A stretch of DNA of 64,000 nucleotides from Streptomyces ochraceiscleroticus. GTDB lineage: Bacteria; Actinomycetota; Actinomycetes; Streptomycetales; Streptomycetaceae. Shown here in pieces: positions 16,853 through 24,556 of this stretch; position 1 is the stretch's first letter; each line of letters begins with the position of its first letter. Under the pieces are notes generated by a model that was not told where the DNA came from, did not search any database, and worked only from the letters and a program-made list of their open reading frames with translations. The DNA lies in assembly GCF_000720485.1 (NCBI RefSeq), contig NZ_JOAX01000031.1, positions 24,214 to 88,213 of the forward strand. Reading direction: 5' to 3'. The translations under genes were made by a program, and so were the position numbers.

Positions 16853-16887
16853 TTACTGTTCAGTAGACTCACTGGTTACTGTTCAGT
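16850..16887 (+). promoter_or_regulatory. two direct repeats carrying a dyad, overlapping a promoter
   Basis: TGGTTACTGTTCAGT occurs at 16850-16864 and again at 16873-16887 (period 23). Each copy contains an inverted repeat, TTACTG-TT-CAGT(A/G)G. A TAGACT -10-like element lies between them at 16864-16869. Two operator half-turns of DNA flanking a -10 box 28 bases before an acyl-CoA gene look like the binding site of a TetR- or similar-type repressor. The regulator gene is not in the window as far as I can see. Confidence 0.5.
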
Positions 16888-16914
16888 GGCCGACGGCCGA
16901 CTCGGAGGCGCGCG

Positions 16915-17703
16915 ATGAGTTCCCTGACCCTGCTCGACAAGGACGGTGTCCGGCTCACCGTTGACGACGCCGTCGCCACGGTGACCCTCACCAACCCTGC
17001 GAAGCGCAACGCGCAGTCGCCCGCCCTGTGGCGGGCCCTGGCCGAGGCGGGGCAGCAGCTCCCCGGGAGTGTGCGGGTCGTGGTGCTGCGCGGCGAGGGC
17101 AAGTCCTTCTCCGCCGGCCTGGACCGGCAGGCATTCACTCCCGAGGGCTTCGCGGGCGAGCCGTCCTTCCTGGAGATGGGGCGCGGCCCGGAGCACGAGA
17201 TGGACGCGCTGATCGCCGAGTACCAGGAGGCGTTCACGTGGTGGCGGCGGAACGACATCGTGTCGGTCGCCGCCGTCCAGGGGCACGCCATCGGTGCCGG
17301 GTTCCAGCTCGCGCTCGCCTGCGACCTGCGGGTGTGTGCGCAGGACGTGCAGTTCGCCATGCGTGAGACGAGCCTTGGCCTGGTGCCGGACCTCACCGGC
17401 ACCAAGCCGCTCGTCCATCTCGTGGGCTACGCCCGGGCGCTGGAGATCTGCGCCACCGGGCGGTACGTCCACGCGGAGGAGGCCGAGCGCACGGGCCTCG
17501 CCAATCTCGTGGTGCCCGCGGACCAGCTCGACGGCGCCGTCACGGATCTCGCGGCGGCGCTGCTCGCCGCGCCCAGGGACGCCGTCATCGAGACCAAGGC
17601 CCTGCTGGCCGGCGCCGCGACGCGCTCCCTCGACGAGCAGCGCGCGGCGGAACGGGCGGCGCAGGGCCGCCGGCTCCGCGACCTCGCCGGCGCAGGCGAG
17701 TAA
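16915..17703 (+). CDS. enoyl-CoA hydratase/isomerase family protein
   Basis: A 262-residue crotonase-fold protein that should hydrate or isomerise an enoyl-CoA. ATVTLTNPAKRNAQS is the start of the fold. RGEGKSFSAGLDRQAF gives one oxyanion-hole strand and AAVQGHAIGAGFQLALACDLRV the other. LGLVPDLTGTKPLVHLVGY occupies the catalytic acid region; where classical hydratases have Glu, this Asp-containing motif may shift the chemistry towards isomerase or another crotonase reaction. The ATG at 16915 follows GGAGGCGCGCG. Upstream is a doubled dyad over the promoter, suggesting repression relieved by a metabolite. The stop codon region is part of a 15-bp direct repeat (17695-17709 and 17724-17738). 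Confidence 0.9.
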   Translation: MSSLTLLDKDGVRLTVDDAVATVTLTNPAKRNAQSPALWRALAEAGQQLPGSVRVVVLRGEGKSFSAGLDRQAFTPEGFAGEPSFLEMGRGPEHEMDALIAEYQEAFTWWRRNDIVSVAAVQGHAIGAGFQLALACDLRVCAQDVQFAMRETSLGLVPDLTGTKPLVHLVGYARALEICATGRYVHAEEAERTGLANLVVPADQLDGAVTDLAAALLAAPRDAVIETKALLAGAATRSLDEQRAAERAAQGRRLRDLAGAGE

Positions 17704-17738
17704 CGCCTGCCTGTGGTGCGCCGGGCGAGTAACGCCTG
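17695..17738. repeat. 15-bp direct repeat over the hydratase stop codon
   Basis: GGCGAGTAACGCCTG is found at 17695-17709 (containing the TAA) and again at 17724-17738, a period of 29. It looks like a small tandem duplication. The remaining 17739-17935 stretch holds only a possible -10 (TAATGT near 17867) ahead of the Asp23 cluster. Confidence 0.5.
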
Positions 17739-17935
17739 AGCCGTGCGCCGGGGCGCGTGGCAGGGGAGCAGCCCTGCCGCGGTACGCCGGGGCGTGCGAG
17801 GGGCGAGTCCGCGTCGTTCCGCGCCCACTCGGCGTATCCAGGCGGCGCGGTGCCCCGGTCCCGCCTAATGTGGGCATCGGAGCGGACGTCAGCTGTGCCG
17901 TTCCGTCCGCTCCTTCCGCGGAAAGGGACGATGCG

Positions 17936-18406
17936 ATGAGCGACACCGCACAGGGCGGCCAGCAGCACGGCGAGGGCGCCGCCCGGAAGACCCTCGGAAC
18001 CAAGCGCGGCGGCGGCGACCCGGCGACCCGGGGGCGCACGACCATCGCGGACGGCGTGGTCGAGAAGATCGCCGGCATGGCGGCCCGGGACGTCATGGGC
18101 GTCCACGCGATGGGCAGCGGCTTCGCCCGCACGTTCGGCGCGGTACGGGACCGGGTGCCCGGCGGCCGGTCCGTCACGCGCGGCGTGAAGGCCGAGGTCG
18201 GCGAGGTGCAGACGGCGCTGGACCTGGAGATCGTCGTCGAGTACGGCGTGGCCATCGGCGAAGTCGCCAGGGCGGTACGCGAGAACGTCATCGCGGCGGT
18301 CGAGCGGATGGCGGGCCTGGAGGTCGTCGAGGTCAACATCGCGGTCAGCGACGTCAAGCTGCCGGACGAAGTGGAAGAGGAAGAACAGGAGCCCAGGCTC
18401 CAGTAA
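17936..18406 (+). CDS. Asp23/Gls24 family envelope stress protein
   Basis: A 156-residue protein with a polar 35-residue lead followed by the Asp23/Gls24 domain. RGRTTIADGVVEKIAGMAARDVMGVHAMG is the typical first strand-helix unit, VKAEVGEVQTALDLEIVVEYGVAIGEVARAVRENVIAAVERMAGL the core, and VVEVNIAVSDVKL the last strand. The acidic tail (EVEEEEQEP) is not part of the domain. Members are membrane-associated through AmaP-type anchors and rise under alkaline or envelope stress. It is the first gene of a five-gene cluster ending with such an anchor. The start is the second of two close ATGs, following GGAAAGGGACG. Confidence 0.88.
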   Translation: MSDTAQGGQQHGEGAARKTLGTKRGGGDPATRGRTTIADGVVEKIAGMAARDVMGVHAMGSGFARTFGAVRDRVPGGRSVTRGVKAEVGEVQTALDLEIVVEYGVAIGEVARAVRENVIAAVERMAGLEVVEVNIAVSDVKLPDEVEEEEQEPRLQ

Positions 18407-18493
18407 CGGCCCGGCAGCAGCAATGGCCCCACAGCAGTCCGAGGGCAGTGGTCCGACCGCCATCCCGGCGGGGTGGCAGCGAGGGAGTGCACG

Positions 18494-18694
18494 ATGAGCA
18501 TGGCCGTGGCCGGTCTGTTGGCCGGCATGGCGCTGGGCTTCGCCGGGTACTTCGGCGGCTTCGGTGCCTTCTTGCTGGTGGCGGCGCTGGGCGCGGTCGG
18601 CTTCGTGGCCGGCCGGTTCCTGGACGGGGACATGGAGCCCGGCGACTTCTTCCGCCGCGCGGGCGGCCGCGAACGCGACGCCCGGCGGCGGTGA
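18494..18694 (+). CDS. small membrane protein of the Asp23 cluster
   Basis: A 66-residue protein, nearly all hydrophobic up to residue 45 (AGLLAGMALGFAGYFGGFGAF, then LLVAALGAVGFVAGRFL), so two short membrane helices are likely, followed by a charged tail (RRAGGRERDARRR). No known function. The position, 87 bases after the Asp23 gene and 3 bases before the next, marks it as part of the same operon. The ATG at 18494 has GAGGGAG upstream. Confidence 0.78.
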   Translation: MSMAVAGLLAGMALGFAGYFGGFGAFLLVAALGAVGFVAGRFLDGDMEPGDFFRRAGGRERDARRR

Positions 18695-18697
18695 GGC

Positions 18698-19231
18698 GTG
18701 GCCGGACAGACCCCGCAGCCCGCTGTCCAGTCGTCCGCCGTCCAGCCGCCCGCCGTCCCGCCGGCACAGCGCGGCGCGACACGGATCTCCGACCGGGTGG
18801 TCGCGAAGATCGCGGCCCAGGCGGCACGGGAGGCGCTGCGGCGCGGACCGGACGCGGTGCCGCGGGACGGCAGCGGCGCGCACGCCGCCGACAGCCCGTA
18901 CACCGACGACCTGGCCGCTCGTGACGGCGCCCCGGACAGCGACACCCCGCAGCGCGGTACCCGCCCCCGCGACGTCCGTCCCGATGATGCCCGTGCCACC
19001 GTCGTGGTGCGGCGGCACAACAGCCAGGACACCCATGGCGAGGCACACGTCCGGATCTTCGTCGAGCTCGGCTACCCCTGCGACATCGGCGCGGAGTGCG
19101 GCGCCGTGCGTCGGCAAGTGACCGAACGGGTATGGGCGTTGGCGGGCATGACGGTGCCCGAGGTGGCGGTGCAGGTGACGCGCCTGCACTCGCCGCAGCT
19201 CAAGCGGGCCGGGCAGGGGAGAGTGCGATGA
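18698..19231 (+). CDS. divergent Asp23/Gls24-like protein
   Basis: A 177-residue protein with two recognisable halves of an Asp23/Gls24 domain: TRISDRVVAKIAAQAAREAL near residues 28-48, and HVRIFVELGYPCDIGAECGAVRRQVTERVWALAGMTVPEVAVQVTRL near 118-165. They are split by about 70 polar residues rich in Asp, Arg and Pro. The insert replaces the central strands of the normal domain. GTG start 3 bases after the previous stop, so it is translated in the same operon. Probably a second partner for the AmaP-like anchor. Confidence 0.72.
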   Translation: MAGQTPQPAVQSSAVQPPAVPPAQRGATRISDRVVAKIAAQAAREALRRGPDAVPRDGSGAHAADSPYTDDLAARDGAPDSDTPQRGTRPRDVRPDDARATVVVRRHNSQDTHGEAHVRIFVELGYPCDIGAECGAVRRQVTERVWALAGMTVPEVAVQVTRLHSPQLKRAGQGRVR

Positions 19232-19265
19232 GGCGTACGGCGACCTGTGCGACGGGACGCGGGAC

Positions 19266-19931
19266 ATGAGCGAGCCGGACACGACGCGTCGGCTCCCGAC
19301 GCTGGAGAAGGCACCGAGCGGACCCGGCGGCCCGGAAGGGCCCGAGCAGTCCGCCTCCGCCGCCGCGTACACCTCCGGCACCGGCGGCGGCAGGGCCGGA
19401 CGCTTCTGGTCGGCCCGGCGGCTGCCGGCCGCACTGGTGGCGCTGGTGCTGCTCGCGGTGGCCGGGCTCTTCCTGTACGACGTGGCCGCGGTGCGGGCCG
19501 GGCAGCAGGCCATGGCCTGGCGCCAGTGGCTCGCCGACGAGCTGGCGTCCCGCCCCCTGGACAGCCCCTGGGTACTGGCCGCGGCGGCGCTCGCCGCGGC
19601 GCTGGGCCTCTGGCTGATCGTGCTCGCGGTGACGCCCGGGCTGCGCGCCGTCCTGACGATGCGGCCCGCGACGCCCGCGATGCGGGCCGGGCTGGACCGC
19701 CCGGCCGCCGCGCTGGTGCTGCGCGACCGCGCCATGGAGGTGGCGGGCGTGCAGTCCGTACGGATCACGGTCTCGCGCCGCCGGGTGCGGGCGCGCGCGA
19801 TCGCGCACTTCCGCGAGCTGGACGAGGTGCGCGGTGACGTGGACGCCGCGCTCGCCGAGGGCCTGGAGCGGCTCGGCCTCGTCCGCCCGCTCGCCCTGTC
19901 CGTCCATGTACGCCGTCCCGGGAAGAGGTGA
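19266..19931 (+). CDS. DUF6286-like membrane protein of the Asp23 cluster
   Basis: A 221-residue protein with a polar N-terminus. It has a membrane helix at about 57-78 (LPAALVALVLLAVAGLFLYDVA), a second at about 107-128 (WVLAAAALAAALGLWLIVLAV), and then a soluble C-terminal part with RDRAMEVAGVQSVRITVSRRRVRARAIA. This C-terminal part resembles the small alpha/beta domain seen in AmaP-type anchors. It fits the DUF6286 family found beside Asp23 genes in actinobacteria. It lies 34 bases after the preceding gene and 3 bases before the amaP-like gene. Confidence 0.78.
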   Translation: MSEPDTTRRLPTLEKAPSGPGGPEGPEQSASAAAYTSGTGGGRAGRFWSARRLPAALVALVLLAVAGLFLYDVAAVRAGQQAMAWRQWLADELASRPLDSPWVLAAAALAAALGLWLIVLAVTPGLRAVLTMRPATPAMRAGLDRPAAALVLRDRAMEVAGVQSVRITVSRRRVRARAIAHFRELDEVRGDVDAALAEGLERLGLVRPLALSVHVRRPGKR

Positions 19932-19934
19932 GCG

Positions 19935-20543
19935 GTGCCGATGCGTCAGGTACGGCGGGCGGTCAACCGTGTGCTGCTGGGGCTGATGGGACTGGTGCTG
20001 CTGGGCGCCGGCGGGCTGGTGCTGTTCGGCGGCCTCGCGCCGGAGAAGTGGCACGACGGGCTGCCGAAGGGGTGGCCGTGGGCCGCGCCCGGTGACGTCC
20101 TGCTGCCCGCCGCGGACCGTACGCGCTGGACGGGCACGGGCTGGTGGTGGCCGGTGGTGATCGCCGCACTCGCCGTCCTGGCGCTGCTCGCCCTCTGGTG
20201 GCTGGTGACCCAGTTCCGCGGCCGCCGGCTGCGCGAGGTCCTGGTCGACACCGGGGACGGCGAGGGCGCATTGCTGCGCGGGCGCGCCCTGGAAGACGTC
20301 CTCGCGGCCGAGGCGGCGAGCGCGGACGGGGTGCACAAGGCCGTCGCGCACCTGACGGGCCGGCGCCGCGAGCCCCGCGTACGGGTCCGGCTCCTGCTGG
20401 AGCCGCACGCGGACCCGGTCGGCGCGGTGGATCTTCTCGGCACGCAGGTGGTGGAGCACGCCCGCGAGTCGACGGGCCTGGCCGAGCTCCCGGCGGAGGT
20501 CAGGCTGCGGGCCGTACGGCACCGGGCCGAACGGGTCAGCTGA
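19935..20543 (+). CDS. amaP: alkaline shock response membrane anchor AmaP-like protein
   Basis: A 202-residue protein with two N-terminal membrane helices (about 11-32, VLLGLMGLVLLGAGGLVLFGG, and about 73-92, PVVIAALAVLALLALWWLV). A soluble domain follows (ALEDVLAAEAASADGVHKAVAHLTGRRREPRVRVRLLLEP). This matches the architecture of AmaP, which ties Asp23 to the membrane in firmicutes. GTG start 3 bases after the previous stop. It closes the cluster; the next gene is convergent. Confidence 0.8.
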   Translation: MPMRQVRRAVNRVLLGLMGLVLLGAGGLVLFGGLAPEKWHDGLPKGWPWAAPGDVLLPAADRTRWTGTGWWWPVVIAALAVLALLALWWLVTQFRGRRLREVLVDTGDGEGALLRGRALEDVLAAEAASADGVHKAVAHLTGRRREPRVRVRLLLEPHADPVGAVDLLGTQVVEHARESTGLAELPAEVRLRAVRHRAERVS

Positions 20544-20588
20544 CGCCCGCGCGGGAGCTCGAGTACCGGCTCCTGGGCTCAGGTGGGC

Positions 20589-21344
20589 TCAGAACCCGTG
20601 CCGCGCCCCGCCGTCGATGGGCAGCATGACGCCGTTGACGTACGACGCCGCGGGGGAGAGCAGGAAGGCGGCGGTGCGGCCGAACTCCTCCGGGGTGCCG
20701 TAGCGGCGCAGCGGGATCGTCGCGGCGTTGCGGGCGCGGGAGCCCTCCGCGTCGCCCGACAGCTCGTCGAGCTGCTGCATCCGGTCGGTGGCGATGCGGC
20801 CGGGGAGCACGCCGAGGACGCGGATGCCCTGCGGGCCCAGCTCGACGGAGAGCGACTTGGCGAAGCCGGCGAGGCCGGGGCGGAGCCCGTTGGAGATGGT
20901 GAGGCCGGGGATCGGCTCGTGCACGGAGCCGGAGAGCACGAAGCCGATCACGCCGCCCTCGCCGAGCGCCTCGGCGGCCGTACGGGCCATCCGTACCGCG
21001 CCCATGAAGACGGAGTCGAACGCGGCCTGCCACTGCTCGTCGGTGTTGGAGGCGGCGCTGCCCGGGGGCGGGCCGCCGACGCTGATGAGGATGCCGTCCA
21101 GGCCGCCGAAGCGGTCGCGGGCGGCGTCCACCAGGCGCTGGGCCGCGGCCGGGTCGGCGTTGTCCGCGCCGACGCCGTGGGCGCGCGGGCCGAGCTGCTT
21201 CGCGGCGTCGGTGGCCGCTTCCTCCGTACGCCCGGTGAGCACGACGTTCGCGCCGTCGGCGACGAGCGCACTGGCGGTGGCGCGGCCCAGTCCACGGGTC
21301 GCGCCGGTGACGATGTACGTCCGGTCGGTGAGTCCAAGGTCCAT
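20589..21344 (-). CDS. SDR family protein lacking the catalytic Tyr and Lys
   Basis: A 251-residue short-chain dehydrogenase fold: TGATRGLG cofactor loop at 13-20, and ILISVGGPPPG where NNAG is usual. The C-terminus VNGVMLPIDGGARHGF is typical. Where active SDRs carry YxxxK, this one reads TISNGLRPGLAGFAKS, with S151 and R155 in the Tyr and Lys positions. A subgroup of SDRs shares the SN-x-LR motif, so this is a family trait rather than damage, but the chemistry must differ. The gene starts 4 bases after the GH15 gene ends on the same strand, so they are cotranscribed. Substrate unknown. Confidence 0.85.
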   Translation of the reverse strand: MDLGLTDRTYIVTGATRGLGRATASALVADGANVVLTGRTEEAATDAAKQLGPRAHGVGADNADPAAAQRLVDAARDRFGGLDGILISVGGPPPGSAASNTDEQWQAAFDSVFMGAVRMARTAAEALGEGGVIGFVLSGSVHEPIPGLTISNGLRPGLAGFAKSLSVELGPQGIRVLGVLPGRIATDRMQQLDELSGDAEGSRARNAATIPLRRYGTPEEFGRTAAFLLSPAASYVNGVMLPIDGGARHGF

Positions 21345-21348
21345 GGGG

Positions 21349-23148
21349 TCAGTCTGCCTTGAGCATCCCGGCCAGCGTGAAGGCGGTACCGATCAGGCCG
21401 ACGTGGCTGAACGCCTGCGGGAAGTTGCCGAGCTGGCAGCCGGTCGCCGGGTCGTACTCCTCGGCCAGCAGCCCGAGGTCCGTGCGGAGTTCGAGGAGGC
21501 GGTCGAAGAGCTCGCGGGCCTCCTTCTGCCGCCCGGTGAGGTGCAGCGCGTCGGCGAGCCAGAAGGAGCACACCAGGAAGGTGCCCTCCTGGCCCGGCAG
21601 CCCGTCGGTCTTGTGGTGGGGCCCGTCGGCCCGCCGCGTGCTGTAGCGGTGCACCAGGCCGTTGTGCGTGAGCTCCCGGTGTACCGCGTCGACGGTGCCG
21701 ATGACGCGCGGGTCGTCGCCCGGCAGGAAGCCGACGCGCGGGATGAGGAGCGTCGCCGCGTCCAGCTCTTCCGAGCCGTAGTACTGGGTGAAGGTCCCGC
21801 GCTCGGGGTCGTACCCCTTCTCGCACACCTCGCGGTGCACCTCGTCCCGCATCGCGCGCCAGACGTCGAGATCCGCCTTCAGATGCGGGTGCGCCTCGGC
21901 GGTGCGGATGGCGCGGTCGGCGGCGACCCAGGCCATGACCTTGGAGTGCACGAAGTGCCGGCGCGGGCCGCGCACCTCCCACAGGCCCTCGTCCGGCTCC
22001 TGCCAGTTCTTCCGAAGGAAGGCGAGCAGCGCGCGCTGGATGTTCCAGGCGTGCGGCTTGTCGGGCATCCCGGCGGCCTGGGCGAGGTGCAGGGAGTCCA
22101 GGACCTCGCCGTAGACGTCGAGCTGGAGCTGTTCGACGGCGGCGTTGCCGATACGGACGGGGATTGAGCCGGAGTACCCCTCCAGCCAGGGCAGCTCCGC
22201 CTCGGGGAGCCGCCGCTCGCCCGACAGTCCGTACATGATCTGCAGGTCGGCGGGGGAGCCGGCCACCGCGCGCAGCAGCCAGTCGCGCCAGGCCACGGCC
22301 TCCTCGGTGTACCCGGCGGAGAGCAGTGCGTTGAGGGTGAGGGTGGCGTCGCGCAGCCAGCAGTAGCGGTAGTCCCAGTTGCGGACGCCGCCGATCTCCT
22401 CGGGCAGCGAGGTGGTGGGGGCCGCGACGATACCGCCGGTGGGCGCGTACGTCAGCGCCTTCAGCGTGATCAGGGAGCGGACGACGGCATCGCGGTGCGG
22501 CCCGTCGTACGAGCACTGCGCCGCCCACTCCTCCCAGTCCTCCAGCGTGCAGCTCAGCGCGTCGTACGGGTCGATGCGGGCGGGGCGCGGCTCGTGGGAG
22601 GGGTGCCAGGTGAGGACGAAGGCGACCTGTTCGCCGGCCTCGACGGTGAAGTCGGAGCGAGTACTGAAGCCCTGGCCGTACGTCGTCACCTCGGGCACGG
22701 AGTGCAGCCAGACGGAGTCGGGCCCCGCGACGGCGACCCGGCAGTCCCCGACGTGCCGCACCCAGGGGACGACGCGTCCGTAGTCGAAGCGCAGCCGCAG
22801 GACACCGCGCATCTCGACGCTGCCCTCCAGGCCCTCGACGAGGCGGACGACATCGGGGGCGCGGTCGCGCTGCGGCATGAAGTCCGTGACGCGGACGCGG
22901 CCGGTGTCGGTCGTCCAGACGGTGTCCAGGACGAGCGAGTCGCCCCGGTAGGACCGCTCGCTGCGGGCGCGGTGGTCGGCGGGGGCGAGCCGCCAGTGGC
23001 CGTTGTCGCGGTTGCCCAGCAGGGCGGCGAAGCAGGCGGCGGAGTCGAAGCGGGGCAGGCACAGCCAGTCGATGGAGCCGTCGCGGCCGACGAGCCCGGC
23101 GGTCTGCAGGTCCCCGATGAGCGCGTAGTCCTCGATAGGTGGATGCAC
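21349..23148 (-). CDS. GH15 family glycoside hydrolase (trehalase/glucoamylase type)
   Basis: A 599-residue cytoplasmic enzyme with an N-terminal beta-sandwich domain (YALIGDLQTAGLVGRDGSIDWLCLPRFDS at the start) and a C-terminal (alpha/alpha)6 barrel. The barrel carries GGVRNWDYRYCWLRDATLTL, the general acid region DEGLWEVRG and the base region LLAEEYDPATGCQLGNFPQAFSH. This group includes the mycobacterial GH15 trehalases, so hydrolysis of trehalose or another alpha-glucan is the best guess. No signal peptide. The ATG at 23148 is well matched to the family start (MHPPIEDYALIGD). Upstream on the same strand is SURF1, 41 bases away. Confidence 0.9.
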   Translation of the reverse strand: MHPPIEDYALIGDLQTAGLVGRDGSIDWLCLPRFDSAACFAALLGNRDNGHWRLAPADHRARSERSYRGDSLVLDTVWTTDTGRVRVTDFMPQRDRAPDVVRLVEGLEGSVEMRGVLRLRFDYGRVVPWVRHVGDCRVAVAGPDSVWLHSVPEVTTYGQGFSTRSDFTVEAGEQVAFVLTWHPSHEPRPARIDPYDALSCTLEDWEEWAAQCSYDGPHRDAVVRSLITLKALTYAPTGGIVAAPTTSLPEEIGGVRNWDYRYCWLRDATLTLNALLSAGYTEEAVAWRDWLLRAVAGSPADLQIMYGLSGERRLPEAELPWLEGYSGSIPVRIGNAAVEQLQLDVYGEVLDSLHLAQAAGMPDKPHAWNIQRALLAFLRKNWQEPDEGLWEVRGPRRHFVHSKVMAWVAADRAIRTAEAHPHLKADLDVWRAMRDEVHREVCEKGYDPERGTFTQYYGSEELDAATLLIPRVGFLPGDDPRVIGTVDAVHRELTHNGLVHRYSTRRADGPHHKTDGLPGQEGTFLVCSFWLADALHLTGRQKEARELFDRLLELRTDLGLLAEEYDPATGCQLGNFPQAFSHVGLIGTAFTLAGMLKAD

Positions 23149-23189
23149 GCTGTCACGACTGCCCGGTGGGGCCGGGAGCTATGCCGGGG

Positions 23190-24038
23190 CTAGTCCTTGG
23201 CGGCGGCTGCCGGGGTGGCGGAGCCGGCCTTCTCCTGCGGCCGCTCCGGTTCGGCCGGGGCGGCGGAGCCCTCGGCCGTGGCGGCGGCAGCGGCGCGGTC
23301 CCGGCGCTCGCGGCGTACGAGGACCACCCAGCCGACCGGCACGGCGGCGGCGAACAGCCACCACTGGATGGCGTACGCCATGTGCGGGCCGATGCTGTCG
23401 TGGTCCGGGTCCGGCACCAGCTCGGGCTTGTCGTGCGCGGGCTCGGGCGCGGTCTGCTCGATGTAGCCGCCGAGCACCGGGCGGTGCAGCCGCTCGGCGG
23501 CCTGCTTGCTGTTGATCAGCATGACCTGGCGGTCGGGCAGGCCCTTGGTGTCCTTGATCCCGCTCTCGGCGGTGGTCTCGTCGGGGATCGCCCGGCCGGT
23601 GACGGTGACCGTTCCCTTCGGCGCCGGCGGCACGTCGGGGAAGGTGGTGAGCGCGCCGCCGCTGGGCGCGATCCAGCCGCGGTTGACCAGGACGGTGGAG
23701 CCGCCGGTCAGCCGCAGCGGGGTGAGGACGTAGTAGCCGATGGTCTGCTCGTCGGCGGCGGTGCGGTTGCGCACCACTACCTCGCCCTTGGTGTCGTACC
23801 GACCCGTGGCCTGCACCGGATGCCAGCGGTCCGCCTCCGGCAGGTCGCGCCCCGGCTTCGCGAGATCGGTGACCGGTACCGGCTTCGCGTGCAGCGCCGC
23901 GGCGATCTGGGCGTTCTGCGCGACCTTGTGCTCATGGCGGTGGAGCTGCCAGAAGCCCAGCCTGATCATGACAGGGATCAGGACGAGGCCCACGAGGGTG
24001 AGGATCACCCACTGCCGGGACAACAGGAAGCGGTACAC
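23190..24038 (-). CDS. SURF1 family protein (cytochrome oxidase assembly)
   Basis: A membrane protein of about 282 residues, topologically typical of SURF1. It has an N-terminal helix (QWVILTLVGLVLIPVMIRLGFWQLHRHE) and a periplasmic domain with ADRWHPVQATGRYD, VLTPLRL and STVLVNRGWI. A C-terminal helix carries HMAYAIQWWLFAAAVPVGWV, followed by an Ala/Glu-rich tail. It helps cytochrome c oxidase maturation. I use the GTG at 24038 (VYRFLLSRQWV, the family start); TACCGT seven bases before it would make the message leaderless. A GTG at 24059 in the same frame adds seven residues and is the alternative. Confidence 0.87.
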   Translation of the reverse strand: MYRFLLSRQWVILTLVGLVLIPVMIRLGFWQLHRHEHKVAQNAQIAAALHAKPVPVTDLAKPGRDLPEADRWHPVQATGRYDTKGEVVVRNRTAADEQTIGYYVLTPLRLTGGSTVLVNRGWIAPSGGALTTFPDVPPAPKGTVTVTGRAIPDETTAESGIKDTKGLPDRQVMLINSKQAAERLHRPVLGGYIEQTAPEPAHDKPELVPDPDHDSIGPHMAYAIQWWLFAAAVPVGWVVLVRRERRDRAAAAATAEGSAAPAEPERPQEKAGSATPAAAAKD

Positions 24039-24141
24039 GGTATTGACGGTACCTGTCACGATTCGGCCCCCGACGGCAGGGTCCCGCCGGGGGCCGGCCG
24101 AAGCGCCCCGGTCCGGCGGTCAGGGTGCCGGGCGCGCGCCC

Positions 24142-24375
24142 TCAGACCCGGTCGACGATGCCCACCTTCCCCTCCGCGCGGGCGCAGTGGGCGCAGCAGT
24201 ACCAGTGGCCGTCGGCCTCGACGCCGTGGCCGATGACCTGGCACCGGCAGTGCTCGCAGATGGGCGCCATGCGGTGGATGGCGCAGGAGAAGCAGTCGAA
24301 GACGTGCACCGCGCCCTGCGCGTGCACCTCGAACGTCATGCCGTAGTCGTTTCCGCAGACCTCGCATCGTGCCAT
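24142..24375 (-). CDS. small Cys-rich zinc-binding protein
   Basis: A 77-residue protein with ten Cys (4, 7, 28, 31, 40, 43, 45, 60, 61, 64) and several His, arranged as repeated CxxC pairs (CEVCG, DCFSC, CEHCRC, CCAHC). It looks like a double zinc ribbon or a prokaryotic metallothionein-like protein. The exact job is unknown. The gene stands alone between SURF1 and the exonuclease, with an ATG start at 24375. Confidence 0.8.
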   Translation of the reverse strand: MARCEVCGNDYGMTFEVHAQGAVHVFDCFSCAIHRMAPICEHCRCQVIGHGVEADGHWYCCAHCARAEGKVGIVDRV

Positions 24376-24512
24376 GCGCCCCAGGATGGGCGCGGTTTTC
24401 CGACGGGGCCCGCCCGGGCGGGGGTGTGTTGTGTGGCTTCACCCGGATGGGGGCGGGGGCTGCGGCTGCTCGCCGTGGGGGTTCGGTCGTCTGCCGGCCG
24501 GCCCGCCGTGGT

Positions 24513-24550
24513 GGGTTGCTCGCGCAGTTCCCCGCGCCCCTGACGGGGCG
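24513..24550 (-). repeat. interspersed intergenic repeat, copy 1
   Basis: Read on the minus strand, 7 bases after the stop of the exonuclease gene: GCGCCCCGTCAGGGGCGCGG then GGAACTGCGCGAGCAACCCA. The first part folds into a 7-bp hairpin (GCGCCCC-GTCA-GGGGCGC). The core AGGGGCGCGGGGAACTGCGC recurs twice at 55.87-56.0 kb in the same orientation relative to the gene it follows. From memory, such a sequence is scattered through Streptomyces genomes. The rest of 24376-24512 shows nothing else. Confidence 0.65.
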
Positions 24551-24556
24551 CTGCCC

